Shown piece after piece: positions 52,671 to 61,202 of a stretch of DNA of 64,000 nt (its first letter is position 1; every line of letters begins with the position of its first letter). The DNA comes from Rhizorhabdus wittichii RW1 (GTDB taxonomy: Bacteria > Pseudomonadota > Alphaproteobacteria > Sphingomonadales > Sphingomonadaceae): positions 2,356,001 to 2,420,000 of the forward strand of contig CP000699.1 in the NCBI GenBank assembly GCA_000016765.1, written 5' to 3'. Position numbers and translations under genes: made by a program. The notes beneath the pieces were generated by a model. It saw only the letters and a program-made list of their open reading frames with translations, was not told the DNA's origin and made no database searches.

Positions 52671-53377
52671 CGCCGCTTCTCCTTCGCCTTCTCCTTGACC
52701 CGCTCGAGGCAGGCCGCGTTGGCCGCGACCTGCGCGGGCGTCTTGGGCAGCTGCGCGAAGCTCAGCGCCTTGGTCTGCTGCGGATCGAGATCGGCGAAGC
52801 GGTCGGCGGCGGCGGCGCGGAACTCCTGCGCGGTGATCGCGCGGTTGAGGTCGCTGTCGGCCGCCGCCACCGGATTGGGGATGTTGAGGAAGGCGTAGCG
52901 CCCCGCGCCGATCGCGCCGTCATAGCCGGCCCCCGCGCCGGGCCGGCCGCCGCGCCGCTTCGCCGGTCGCGGCCGATCGCGATCGTCGTCCTTCGCGCCG
53001 CCGTCGGCCGGGCGCTCGGGGCGCCGCTGGTAGAGGCGGATCTCGGGGGCGACGTCCTGTTCGTAAGCGCTGACCTCGTCGGGCAGAAGCTCGCCGCTCT
53101 TGTCCTTGTCGAGCGTCGCGAAGAAACGGTCGCCGTCGAGCATCAGCTCGCCCACCGTCAGCACGCCGTCCTTGTTGCGGTCGGCCTGGTCGAACCAGCG
53201 CCGGACCGGGTCGTCGGCGCCAGGATCATCATTGGCTCCCTTCGGCCGGAACGGCTCGCCCATCGGCGAGATGAACAGCACCGGCCGCACCGGTTCGGGA
53301 CAGACCGGCGGCGGCCCGTCGCGGCGCGCGGCGACGGGCGACGCCAGCAGCAGGGCGAGGAGAAGGGCCTGTCTCAT
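52667..53377 (-). CDS. Exported EF-hand calcium-binding protein
   Basis: 236 residues. Signal peptide (MRQALLLALLLASPVAA), then two canonical EF-hand loops: Asp66-Glu77 (DRNKDGVLTVGE) and Asp90-Glu101 (DKDKSGELLPDE), and a third plausible loop near residue 174 (DSDLNRAITAQE). A charged region (DDDRDRPRPAKRRGGRP) separates them. It lies between the MacB-like permease and the two-component genes, overlapping both by 4 bp. A Ca2+-sensing accessory for the kinase or pump is a reasonable guess. Confidence 0.88.
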   Translation of the reverse strand: MRQALLLALLLASPVAARRDGPPPVCPEPVRPVLFISPMGEPFRPKGANDDPGADDPVRRWFDQADRNKDGVLTVGELMLDGDRFFATLDKDKSGELLPDEVSAYEQDVAPEIRLYQRRPERPADGGAKDDDRDRPRPAKRRGGRPGAGAGYDGAIGAGRYAFLNIPNPVAAADSDLNRAITAQEFRAAAADRFADLDPQQTKALSFAQLPKTPAQVAANAACLERVKEKAKEKRR

Positions 53378-54582
53378 TCGTGCCGCAGCGCCTCGATCGG
53401 GTTGAGCGACGCCGCGCGCCGCGCCGGGAAATAGCCGAACACCACCCCGATCAGCGCCGAGAAGATGAAGGCGACGAGGTTGATCTGCGGATCGAAGATG
53501 AACGGCACCTTCAGCACCGGCGCGAGGATCAGGGTCGAGACCAGCGCCAGGAACAGGCCGAGCAGCCCGCCCAGGCAGGCGAGCGTCACCGCCTCGACCA
53601 GGAATTGCAGCAGCACCTCGCGCGCGACGGCGCCGATGGCGAGGCGGATGCCGATCTCGCGGGTCCGCTCGGTCACCGAGACGAGCATGATGTTCATGAT
53701 GCCGATGCCGCCGACCAGCAGGCTGACCGCCGCCACTGCGCCGAGCAGCGAGGTGAGGATCTGGGTGGTGCCCGACAGCGTGTCGGATATCTGCTTGGTG
53801 TCGAAGATGTTGAAGTCGTCCTCGGCCCCGTCGCTCAGGTGGCGGCGCTCGCGCAGCAGGTCGCGCAGCGACGCCTGCACCCGCTGGCTGTCATAGTCGG
53901 CGTCGACCGAGATCATCATCATGCGGACGTCGCGATTGCCGGTCATCCGCCGCTGCACCGCCTTGTAGGGCATCAGCACGATGTCGTCCTGGTCGTTGCC
54001 GAAGCCGCCCTGCCCCTTGGGCGCCAGCGTGCCGATGATCTCGCACGAGATGTTCTTGATGCGGAAGCGCTGGCCGACCGGGTCGATGCCGCGGAACAGC
54101 CGGTTGCGGACGGTGTTGCCGACGATGCACACCGCCTTGCCCGCCTGCTCCTCCGCCGGCGAGAAGATCCGCCCGCCGGTGAAGGTCCAGGGCTGGGCGG
54201 TGAAATATTCGCGGTTGGTGCCGTTGACCGTCGTCGACCAGTTGGCCGCGTTGTAGACGGCGGTGCCGGTCGACTGGACCAGCGGCGCCACCGCCTGCAC
54301 CCCGACGATCTGGGTGCGGATCGCGTCGAGGTCCTCGATCTTGAAGTCGGGCGGCTGCGGCCCGCCGCCGCCGCGCCCGAAGCCCTGGCCGGGCCGGACC
54401 TGGAGGACGTTGGCGCCGAGGCTGGAGATCTGCTGCTTGACCGCAGCGGTCGCGCCCTGGCCCAGCGTCACCATCGTCACCACCGCCCAGACGCCGATGA
54501 CGATGCCGAGGATGGTCAGGAAGGAGCGCAACAGATGCCGCCTTATCTCGCGCACCGCGAGCAGGAAGGTGGTGCCCCACAT
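53374..54582 (-). CDS. MacB-like ABC transporter permease
   Basis: 402 residues. TM1 follows EIRRHLLRSFLTILGIVIGVWAVVTMVTLGQG; a large MacB periplasmic core domain runs from about residue 45 to 270 (SLGANVLQVRPGQG); the FtsX domain with three helices closes it (LLGAVAAVSLLVGGIGIMNIMLVSVTERTREIGIRLAIGA, then FPARRAASLNPIEALRHE). This is the MacB half without the ATPase, which is the separate gene at 54,716. The permease follows the ATPase after 133 bp of repeat sequence. Confidence 0.95.
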   Translation of the reverse strand: MWGTTFLLAVREIRRHLLRSFLTILGIVIGVWAVVTMVTLGQGATAAVKQQISSLGANVLQVRPGQGFGRGGGGPQPPDFKIEDLDAIRTQIVGVQAVAPLVQSTGTAVYNAANWSTTVNGTNREYFTAQPWTFTGGRIFSPAEEQAGKAVCIVGNTVRNRLFRGIDPVGQRFRIKNISCEIIGTLAPKGQGGFGNDQDDIVLMPYKAVQRRMTGNRDVRMMMISVDADYDSQRVQASLRDLLRERRHLSDGAEDDFNIFDTKQISDTLSGTTQILTSLLGAVAAVSLLVGGIGIMNIMLVSVTERTREIGIRLAIGAVAREVLLQFLVEAVTLACLGGLLGLFLALVSTLILAPVLKVPFIFDPQINLVAFIFSALIGVVFGYFPARRAASLNPIEALRHE

Positions 54583-54610
54583 CAGGCAAGGCCTCCGGCT
54601 GCGGCAAAGC

Positions 54611-54700
54611 CGTCATGCTGAACTTGATTCAGCATCCATTGCCGCAACGCCCGAAACGATGCGTTGCGCGTCTGGATCCTGACTTTCGTCAGGATGACGG
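54611..54700. repeat. Palindromic repeats between the MacB-like ATPase and permease genes
   Basis: A GTCATGCTGAACTTGATTCA unit (54,612-54,637) is followed by TGGATCCTGACTTTCGTCAG (54,673-54,697). Both are related to the repeats at 30,099 and 50,430. They interrupt the otherwise overlapping efflux operon. Confidence 0.75.
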
Positions 54701-54715
54701 TCGAAGGGGACGGCC

Positions 54716-55444
54716 TCACGCCTTCACCCCCGCCCCTTCGGTCACTTCGAACCGCTCGACCAGGCCGTCGCGGAAATGGATGATGGTGTGGGCATAGGCC
54801 GCCATCTCGGACTCGTGCGTCACCATCAGCACGGTGATCCCGCTGTTGCGGTTGAGGTCGGTCAGCAGCTCCATGATCTCGATCGAACGCTCGGTGTCGA
54901 GATTGCCGGTCGGCTCGTCGGCAAGCAGCACGTCGGGATGGGTGACGATCGCCCGCGCGATCGCGACGCGCTGCTGCTGGCCGCCCGACAGCTCGGCGGG
55001 GGTATGGTCCCACCAGTCGGCGAGGCCGACCTTATCGAGCGCCGCCATCGCCGCCGCCCGCCGCGCCGCCTTCTCCTCGCCGCGATAGACCAGCGGCAGC
55101 TCGACATTCTCGAGCGCGGAGGTGCGCGCGAGCAGGTTGAACCCCTGGAAGACGAAGCCGAGATAGCGGCGGCGGAGCAGCGCGCGCTGGTCGCGCTCGA
55201 GCTTCTCGACCTGGTGGCCACGGAACAGGAACTGCCCCGCGGTCGGCACGTCGAGACAGCCGAGGATGTTCATCGTCGTCGACTTGCCCGATCCGGACGG
55301 CCCCATCACCGCGACGAAGTCGCCGCGCGCGATGTCGAGGTCGACGCCCTTGAGCGCGGCGAAGGCGGTCGGTCCCTCGCCGAAGACCTTGGTGACGCCG
55401 CGGAGCTGGATCAGCAGCTCGCCGGGGGCGACGTCACTGGCCAT
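54716..55444 (-). CDS. MacB-like ABC transporter ATP-binding protein
   Basis: 242 residues. Walker A GPSGSGKST (residues 48-56), Q-loop GFVFQGFNLL, signature LSGGQQQRVAIARAIVTHPDVLLADEPTGNLD with Walker B inside, and the H-loop TVLMVTHESEMA. This is the LolD/MacB subfamily. The ATG lies 11 bp inside the end of the adaptor gene, so the two overlap. Energises the MacB-like permease, which works with the adaptor and the TolC-like protein. Confidence 0.96.
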   Translation of the reverse strand: MASDVAPGELLIQLRGVTKVFGEGPTAFAALKGVDLDIARGDFVAVMGPSGSGKSTTMNILGCLDVPTAGQFLFRGHQVEKLERDQRALLRRRYLGFVFQGFNLLARTSALENVELPLVYRGEEKAARRAAAMAALDKVGLADWWDHTPAELSGGQQQRVAIARAIVTHPDVLLADEPTGNLDTERSIEIMELLTDLNRNSGITVLMVTHESEMAAYAHTIIHFRDGLVERFEVTEGAGVKA

Positions 55445-56849
55445 TGCGCCGCTGCCCGCTTCCGCCCTGGCCGCCTGTCCCCTGGCCGCGCCCGGAGCCG
55501 CCGCTGCCGCCCGCAGCATATTGGCCGATCACGACCTGCATACCTTCGCTCAGCTTGCCGCCGGTCACCTCGGCCTGGCTGCCGTTGCTCTCGCCGACGG
55601 TGATCTCGACCGGCTGGGGCTGGCTGCCCGAATCGGCGACGACATAGACGGTCTGCTTGCTGCCGCGGCCGATCGCCGCCTCGCGCTCGCTCGATCCGCC
55701 GCGGCGGCGGACCCGGGGGGCGAGCACGCTGGTGATCCCGCCGCCGTCGCTGCCCGCCGCCTGCCGGTCGGGGGTGAAGCGCAGCGCCGCCGACGGGACG
55801 AGCAGCACGTCCTTCTTCTGGGTGGTGATGATGTCGGCGGTCGCGGTCATGCCCGGACGGAGCAGCCCGTCGCCATTGGCCACGGTCAGCCGCGCCGTAT
55901 AGGCGACGACCCCGCTCGTCGTGGTGCTGGCGGTGCTGCTCGACGACGAGCTCGACGAACCGGTGCCGGTCGCGTTGGCGCCGACGTCGACCCGCTCGAT
56001 CGTCGCGGGGAAGGTGCGGCCGGGAAAGGCGTCGACGGTGAAGGTCGCCTTCTGGCCCTTCTGGACCTGCCCGACATCGGCCTCGTCCACCTTCACCTCG
56101 AGCCGCATCTGGCGGAGGTCCTCGGCGATGGTGAACAGCACCGGCGCGTTGAACGAGGCGGCGACGGTCTGCCCCGGCTCGATCGAGCGCGACAGCACCT
56201 GGCCGTTGACCGGCGAGCGGATGAACGCCTTGGACAGTGCGGTCTGCGCCGAGGACAGGGTGGCCTGCGCCTGGTCGACCGCGGCCTTCGCCGTCGAAAC
56301 GCCCGCCGTCGCGCGGGCCGCATCGCCCCGCGCGACGTCGAGCTCGGTCGCCGACGGCACCTTGCCGCCCGATAGTCGCCAGACCTGTTCCTGTCGTCGC
56401 AGCGTCGCCCGCGCCTGCTGTTCGGTCGCCTCGGCCTGCTGGACGCCGGCGCGCGCCGAGGCCAGACCGGCATCGGCCTGGTTGACCGCGTCCTGCAACC
56501 GCGACGTATCGAGCTTGGCGAGGAGCTGGCCCTTCTTCACCCGGTCGTTGTTGTCGACATAGACCTCGACGATGATGCCCGACTGCTCGGAGCCCACCTC
56601 GACCTGGTTGGTCGGCGCGAGGTTGCCGGTCGCCGAGACGATGACGGTCAGGTCGCCGCGCTCGACCGGGCGGGTCGCATAGGCGGCCTTGTCGTCGCCG
56701 CCGAGGATCAGCCGCCACAGGATGATCAGCACCACGACGATGGCGAGGCCGATGCCGATCCGGCGGAACAGCACCGCGCGCGGCGAGGTCGGCTCGACGC
56801 CGAGGAATTCGTCCAGATCCTGCTGGGGCTGCTTGTCGGGATCGGTCAT
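55434..56849 (-). CDS. MacA/HlyD-type periplasmic adaptor
   Basis: 471 residues. One N-terminal membrane anchor (FRRIGIGLAIVVVLIILWRLIL), a first beta-barrel/lipoyl half (YATRPVERGDLTVIVSATGNLAPTNQVEVGSEQSGII), an alpha-helical hairpin (NQADAGLASARAGVQQAEATEQQARATLR), and the second lipoyl half (AFIRSPVNGQVLSRSIEPGQTVAASF). A Ser-rich stretch (GSSSSSSSSTASTTTSG) is an odd insertion in the barrel domain. The C-terminal tail is Gly/Gln-rich (GQGTGGQGGSGQRRNGQ). It bridges the inner-membrane MacB-like pump and the outer-membrane channel. Confidence 0.95.
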   Translation of the reverse strand: MTDPDKQPQQDLDEFLGVEPTSPRAVLFRRIGIGLAIVVVLIILWRLILGGDDKAAYATRPVERGDLTVIVSATGNLAPTNQVEVGSEQSGIIVEVYVDNNDRVKKGQLLAKLDTSRLQDAVNQADAGLASARAGVQQAEATEQQARATLRRQEQVWRLSGGKVPSATELDVARGDAARATAGVSTAKAAVDQAQATLSSAQTALSKAFIRSPVNGQVLSRSIEPGQTVAASFNAPVLFTIAEDLRQMRLEVKVDEADVGQVQKGQKATFTVDAFPGRTFPATIERVDVGANATGTGSSSSSSSSTASTTTSGVVAYTARLTVANGDGLLRPGMTATADIITTQKKDVLLVPSAALRFTPDRQAAGSDGGGITSVLAPRVRRRGGSSEREAAIGRGSKQTVYVVADSGSQPQPVEITVGESNGSQAEVTGGKLSEGMQVVIGQYAAGGSGGSGRGQGTGGQGGSGQRRNGQ

Positions 56850-58360
56850 CAGGGCCTCGTCTCGGCAGGGGCGGGCCGTTTGCCGCCTTCATAGGGTCCG
56901 GGGGCCGGGATCGGCGCGGTCTGCCAGCCGCCGCCCAGCGCCTTGTAGAGCTGGATGGTCGCGCTCGCCCGGGCGGCGCGCGCGCTGGCGGCGGTGTCCT
57001 GGCTGCTCAGCCGGGTGCGCTGGCTGTCGAGCAGCGACTGGAAGTCGACCAGGCCCGACCGGTACTGGAGCTGCGCGTAGCGCGCGGCGTTGTTCGCCGC
57101 CTCGTAGCTGACGGCGAGGTCGGCCTCGCGCCGCTCGGCGACCTCGCGGCCCTTCAGCGCGTTCTCGACCTCTTCGAGCGCGGTCAGCACCGCCTGGCGA
57201 TAGGCGTCGTAGGCGGCGTCGGTGGCGGCGCGCTGGCCGACGATCGCGGCGCGGATCTGCCCGCCCTGGAAGATCGGCGCGGTGATGCCCGCGACGAGGT
57301 TGCCGATGCCGTCGCTGATCACGTTGCCGATCGAGGTCGACGAGCCCGAGAAGGAGCCCGACAGCCGCAGCGCCGGATAGAGCTGCGCGGTCTGCACACC
57401 GATCCGGGCGCTTTCGGCGGCGAGCGAGCGCTCGGCGCTGGCGACGTCGGGGCGGCGCTCGATCACCTGCGCGGGGATCGGCGCATCGACTCCGGGGGCG
57501 AGCGGGATCGAGGCGGGCGAATCGATCAGCGCGGTGACGGCGCCGGGCGCCTCGCCCAGCAGCACCGCGATGCGGTTGACCGCGGTCGCATAGTCGTTCT
57601 CGATCGTCGGGATCGAGGCGGCGGTCTGGGCGCGGAGCTGGCGCGCCTGCTCATAGTCGAGGCTGGAGACGAGGCCGGCCTGGCGCCGCCAGCCGACCAG
57701 CTCGAAGGTCTCGTCCTGCGCCGCGAGGTTCTCGCGCGCGATCCTGAGCCGGCTCTGGGCGAGGCGCGCCTGGACATAGTTGAGCCCGACCTCCGACGCG
57801 ATGCTCGCCTGGGTGAAGCGCAGGTCGGCCTCGCGCGCCTCGGCGGTGGCGCGGGCGGCCTGGATCGATCGGCGGATGCCGCCGAACAGGTCGGCTTCCC
57901 AGGCGACGTCGAAGCCGCCGCGATAGACGGTGGTGTCGCCGCCGCTGCCGATCGTCTGGCCGGTCGAGGGATCGATGATCGTGCGGCTGTCGGCGCCGAC
58001 GCTGCGGGTGACCGAACCGCTGGCCCCGGCGGTCGGCAGCGCCTGCCCCTGGGTGCCGCGCAGCGTGGCGCGCGCCTGGCGCAGCCGGGCGGCGGCGGCG
58101 TCGACGTCGAGATTGCCGGCGAAGGCGCGATCGATGAGCTGGGTGAGGATCGGGTCCTCGAAGCTGTCCCACCAGCGGGCCAGGTCGACCATGTCCTGTT
58201 CGGCGGCGATCGTCGACGACGCCTGGAACTGGTCGGGAATCTTCAGGTCGGACACCGACGGCGGCCGATAGTCCGGCCCCGCATTGCAGGCGGACAGCAG
58301 CAGCAGGCCCAGCCCCAGGGCGGGGCGCGCGGCGTTCGCAAGGCGTTCGTCCATCCTCAT
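56849..58360 (-). CDS. TolC-like outer-membrane efflux lipoprotein (NodT/OprM family)
   Basis: 503 residues. A lipoprotein signal with lipobox LLSACNAG; the N-terminal PDYRPPSV is typical of NodT-type proteins. The two outer-membrane efflux repeats include DLARWWDSFEDPILTQLIDRAFAGNLDVDAAAARLRQARATL and the ITAPIFQGGQIRAAIVGQRAATDAAYDAYRQAVLTALEEVENAL pattern, with the paired-helix channel domain. It is the first gene of the MacAB operon, whose ends overlap (TGATG). Confidence 0.95.
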   Translation of the reverse strand: MRMDERLANAARPALGLGLLLLSACNAGPDYRPPSVSDLKIPDQFQASSTIAAEQDMVDLARWWDSFEDPILTQLIDRAFAGNLDVDAAAARLRQARATLRGTQGQALPTAGASGSVTRSVGADSRTIIDPSTGQTIGSGGDTTVYRGGFDVAWEADLFGGIRRSIQAARATAEAREADLRFTQASIASEVGLNYVQARLAQSRLRIARENLAAQDETFELVGWRRQAGLVSSLDYEQARQLRAQTAASIPTIENDYATAVNRIAVLLGEAPGAVTALIDSPASIPLAPGVDAPIPAQVIERRPDVASAERSLAAESARIGVQTAQLYPALRLSGSFSGSSTSIGNVISDGIGNLVAGITAPIFQGGQIRAAIVGQRAATDAAYDAYRQAVLTALEEVENALKGREVAERREADLAVSYEAANNAARYAQLQYRSGLVDFQSLLDSQRTRLSSQDTAASARAARASATIQLYKALGGGWQTAPIPAPGPYEGGKRPAPAETRP

Positions 58361-58593
58361 GCCGGCTCTGTTAGCGCCCTTTCATGTCCGGGGATTTCAC
58401 CGCTGAAACGCGGATGTCGCATCGCACATAATCCGCGTCGTCGTCCGATCGCAACAAGGACGACAGCGATCCGGTTCCCTTTCGGCGCGATCGGCGGCGG
58501 CGTTTTCCGGCCGGCCACCCGCGAGACGCCGCCGGCAGACGATTGTGGAAGCCTCCGAAAAGGCATATCCTGCGGACCAGATCGGAGAGACCG

Positions 58594-59571
58594 ATGGAGA
58601 GGAAGCTTCCCGTAATCAAGGGCCTGGCCGCGCTGTTCGCCGCCGGCCTGATCGCCGTCCCGGGCGCCGCCACCACCGGCGATCCCGCGCCGTCGGCCCC
58701 GGAGACGATCCAGGGCAACCGCGACATCAACAAGCGGCTGACCGTGCCGGTGACGATCGACGGCGGCGGCACCTACCAGTTCGTCGTCGACACCGGGGCC
58801 GAGCGCACCGTGCTCTCGCGCGAGCTGGCCGAGCGGCTGACCCTCGTGCCGGCAGCCCCCGTCACCCTGCTCAGCATCGCCGGGGAGGACCAGGTCGCGA
58901 CGGCGATCGTGCCCGGCCTCCACCTCACGGCGAGCCGCAGCCGCATGGAGGCGTTCGAGGCGCCGCTGCTCTCCGAATTCCACCTCGGCGCGGTCGGCAT
59001 GCTCGGCATCGACAGCCTGCAGACCAAGCGGGTCGTGCTCGATTTCCGGGCGATGCGCATGTCGATCAGCGAGGCGCCCCGCTCGACCCGCGTCGCGACC
59101 GACGAGATCGTCGTCACCGCGCGCCGCCGGCTCGGCCAGCTCATCCTCGTCGATGCCGAGGCCGAGGGGCAGAAGGTCAACGTCATCATCGACACCGGAT
59201 CGGCGGTGTCGATCGGCAATCCGGCGCTGCGCGAGCGGCTCGAACGGCGCAAGCGGCTCGGCCCGGTCGTGCCGATCAGCATCACCAGCGTCACCGGCGG
59301 GCAGACCCCGGCCGACTATAGCTCGGTCCACGAGATCCGGATCGGCGGAGTCACGCTGAAGGACATGCCGATCGCCTTTGCCGACGCGCAGATCTTCCAC
59401 CGGCTCGGCCTCGACAACCGTCCGTCGGTGCTGCTCGGCATGGACGCGCTGCGGCTGTTCGACCGGGTGTCGATCGATTTCGCCAACCGCAACGTCCGCT
59501 TCCTGATGCCGGGCGACGCCTGGCAGGTGGCGCCGCCCCAGCTGGCGGGGATGGTCCCGCACCGGGGCTGA
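58594..59571 (+). CDS. Exported protein with two retropepsin-like aspartyl-protease domains
   Basis: 325 residues: signal peptide (LAALFAAGLIAVPGAA), then two lobes each with an Asp-Thr-Gly motif: VVDTGAERTVLS (Asp66) and IIDTGSAVSIG (Asp200). Each is followed by a beta-rich lobe (VGMLGIDSLQTKRVVLDF and SVLLGMDALRLFDRVSIDF, the hydrophobic-Asp pair of the fold). Both motifs on one chain could form an internal pseudo-dimer, unlike viral retropepsins, which need two chains. Divergent to the efflux operon, with a 233-bp gap. Confidence 0.85.
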   Translation: MERKLPVIKGLAALFAAGLIAVPGAATTGDPAPSAPETIQGNRDINKRLTVPVTIDGGGTYQFVVDTGAERTVLSRELAERLTLVPAAPVTLLSIAGEDQVATAIVPGLHLTASRSRMEAFEAPLLSEFHLGAVGMLGIDSLQTKRVVLDFRAMRMSISEAPRSTRVATDEIVVTARRRLGQLILVDAEAEGQKVNVIIDTGSAVSIGNPALRERLERRKRLGPVVPISITSVTGGQTPADYSSVHEIRIGGVTLKDMPIAFADAQIFHRLGLDNRPSVLLGMDALRLFDRVSIDFANRNVRFLMPGDAWQVAPPQLAGMVPHRG

Positions 59572-59646
59572 TCGCACCGAATCGAACGGATCGGCTGGAC
59601 GTTCGCGCATGGAAGGCTAATTTGCGGCTTTCCGATGGAGAGTCCA

Positions 59647-60198
59647 ATGCGCCCCCTGCTGCCCGTCCTGAGCTTGATCGCCGCCCTCGCCCTGCCCGCC
59701 GCCGCGCCAGCCGCGCTCAAGGTCGGCGCCAAGGCGCCGGCGTTCGACACGCGCGCGTCGCTCGCCGGCAAGGATTTCGACTTCTCGCTCGCCAAGGCGC
59801 TCAAGAAGGGCCCGGTCGTGCTCTATTTCTTCCCGGCCGCCTTCACCAAGGGCTGCACGGTCGAGGCGCACGAGTTCGCCGAGGCGACCGACGACTTCGC
59901 CAGGCTGGGCGCGACCGTGGTCGGCATGGCGGCCGACCCGATCGAAAAGCTCAACCAGTTCTCGGTCCAGGAATGCCGCAACAAATTCGCGGTCGGCGTC
60001 GCCACCCCGGCGATGATCAAGGGCTATGACGTCGCGCTGGAGGCGGGGCTGATCCCCAACGTCACCGGGCGCACCAACCGCACCTCCTATGTGATCGCCC
60101 CCGACGGGCGGATCGTCTTCGTCCATTCGGAGCTGGGCGTCGCGGGCCATGTCAGCGGCACGATGAACGCGGTCAAGGCGCTCAAGGCCAAGCGCTGA
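59647..60198 (+). CDS. Exported peroxiredoxin (AhpC/TSA-type)
   Basis: 183 residues from the ATG behind GGAGAG; an ATG 12 bp upstream is less likely. Signal peptide (MRPLLPVLSLIAALALPAAAPA), then LKVGAKAPAFDT and the peroxidatic Cys70 in FFPAAFTKGCTVEAHEF; Cys110 in VQECRNKFAVGVATP may be the resolving one. The usual PxxxTxxC is present as P-A-A-F-T-K-G-C. It would reduce peroxides outside the cytoplasm; the electron donor is not visible. Followed by the UbiC-like gene after 2 bp. Confidence 0.9.
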   Translation: MRPLLPVLSLIAALALPAAAPAALKVGAKAPAFDTRASLAGKDFDFSLAKALKKGPVVLYFFPAAFTKGCTVEAHEFAEATDDFARLGATVVGMAADPIEKLNQFSVQECRNKFAVGVATPAMIKGYDVALEAGLIPNVTGRTNRTSYVIAPDGRIVFVHSELGVAGHVSGTMNAVKALKAKR

Positions 60199-60200
60199 GC

Positions 60201-60866
60201 ATGGTCCCCGGAACGGCGGCGCGCTCGGCCGCCGCGCTGCTGCTCGCGCTCGCCCCGGCCGGCGCGCGGGCGGCCCCGCTCGACGGCTATGTCCGCCGGC
60301 TCGAATATGCCGCGGTGGTCAGCGACCTCAACGCCCGGCTGCTCGCGACGCCGAGCGCGACGCGGACGCTCGAAGGCTGGTGCCGCGCCCACCGCCTCTC
60401 CGATCGGCCGGCGATCGTCGCCGACCGGATCGCCGGCGCCGACAAGCCGATCGCGCCCGAGCAGCGCGCCCGGCTCGGCATCGGTCCCGACGAGCCGGTC
60501 CGCTATCGCCACGTCCGGCTGCGCTGCGGCGACCGGGTGCTGTCCGAGGCCGACAACTGGTACGTCCCGTCGCGGCTGACGGCGGAGATGAACGCACAGC
60601 TCGACGGAGGCGACACGCCGTTCGGCACCGTCGTCGCGCCGCTCGGCGTCGCCCGGCGCACCGTCTCCGCCGAGCAATTGTGGCGGCCGCTGGCCGAGGG
60701 GTGGGAGATGTTCCGCGACGTCGAGGCCACCGACCGCACCGTGCCGCCGGTCCCGGCCGAGCTGATCCGCCACCGCGCGATCGTCGTCGACCAGACCGGG
60801 CGGCCGATCGCCGAGGTCGCTGAGACCTATGGCGCGCCGCTGCTCGATTTCATGGGCGCCCGATAG
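60201..60866 (+). CDS. Exported protein resembling chorismate pyruvate-lyase (UbiC-like fold)
   Basis: 221 residues. A signal peptide (ARSAAALLLALAPAGARAAP) precedes a domain with RYRHVRLRCGDRVLSEADNWYVPSRLTAEMN and GGDTPFGTVVAPLGVARRTV, which follows the UbiC/UTRA pattern (R-x-V-x-L-x-C-G, then S-x-x-P-x-x-L, then P-x-G). UbiC makes 4-hydroxybenzoate in the cytoplasm, so an exported relative cannot serve ubiquinone synthesis in the usual way. It lies directly behind the peroxiredoxin gene (2-bp gap) and likely shares its transcript. Function unknown; the UbiC link is by pattern. Confidence 0.55.
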   Translation: MVPGTAARSAAALLLALAPAGARAAPLDGYVRRLEYAAVVSDLNARLLATPSATRTLEGWCRAHRLSDRPAIVADRIAGADKPIAPEQRARLGIGPDEPVRYRHVRLRCGDRVLSEADNWYVPSRLTAEMNAQLDGGDTPFGTVVAPLGVARRTVSAEQLWRPLAEGWEMFRDVEATDRTVPPVPAELIRHRAIVVDQTGRPIAEVAETYGAPLLDFMGAR

Positions 60867-60923
60867 TTTTTCTGTCGCGGCGGGCGGACGCGGCGCGGTT
60901 GGCAGACGCGCCGCGCCTGCCCC

Positions 60924-61191
60924 AGGGCCCAGACCCACTATTTACGAGGCCGTGATGAGGCGGAGAAGGGCATTGGAAGGGAGAGCGTGCAGCCAGCTAC
61001 TGAGCAGTAGCTGGCAATCGATCGACCGTACCAATGCCCTTCTCCGCCTCACCCTTCGGGCAGCGCTTATCCGGGCGCCAGGCTGCGTCGGAGCGCTCGA
61101 ACGGGCTAACCAGCCCGCCCTTCGCGCTCCTTCTTGCCTGGCATCCCGGATAAGCACTGTCACGGCCTCGTAAATAGTGGGTCTGGACCCT
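60924..61191. mobile_element. 268-bp element with 31-bp terminal inverted repeats and nested hairpins (MITE-like)
   Basis: The ends (60,924-60,954 and 61,161-61,191) are 31-bp inverted repeats with one mismatch. Inside, a 21-bp perfect inverted pair (60,956-60,976 and 61,031-61,051) encloses a 24-bp hairpin (60,992-61,015), and a further imperfect pair (about 61,061-61,081 and 61,138-61,159) encloses another stem around CGGGCTAACCAGCCCG. No coding frame was seen and no direct target duplication was recognised. The nested design suggests a non-autonomous transposable element or a folded RNA. Confidence 0.75.
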
Positions 61192-61202
61192 ACCTTCCGG
61201 TC

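Noticed and set aside
60924-61191. Insertion sequence
   Set aside because: There is no transposase frame within the 268 bp; a non-autonomous element or structured RNA fits better.
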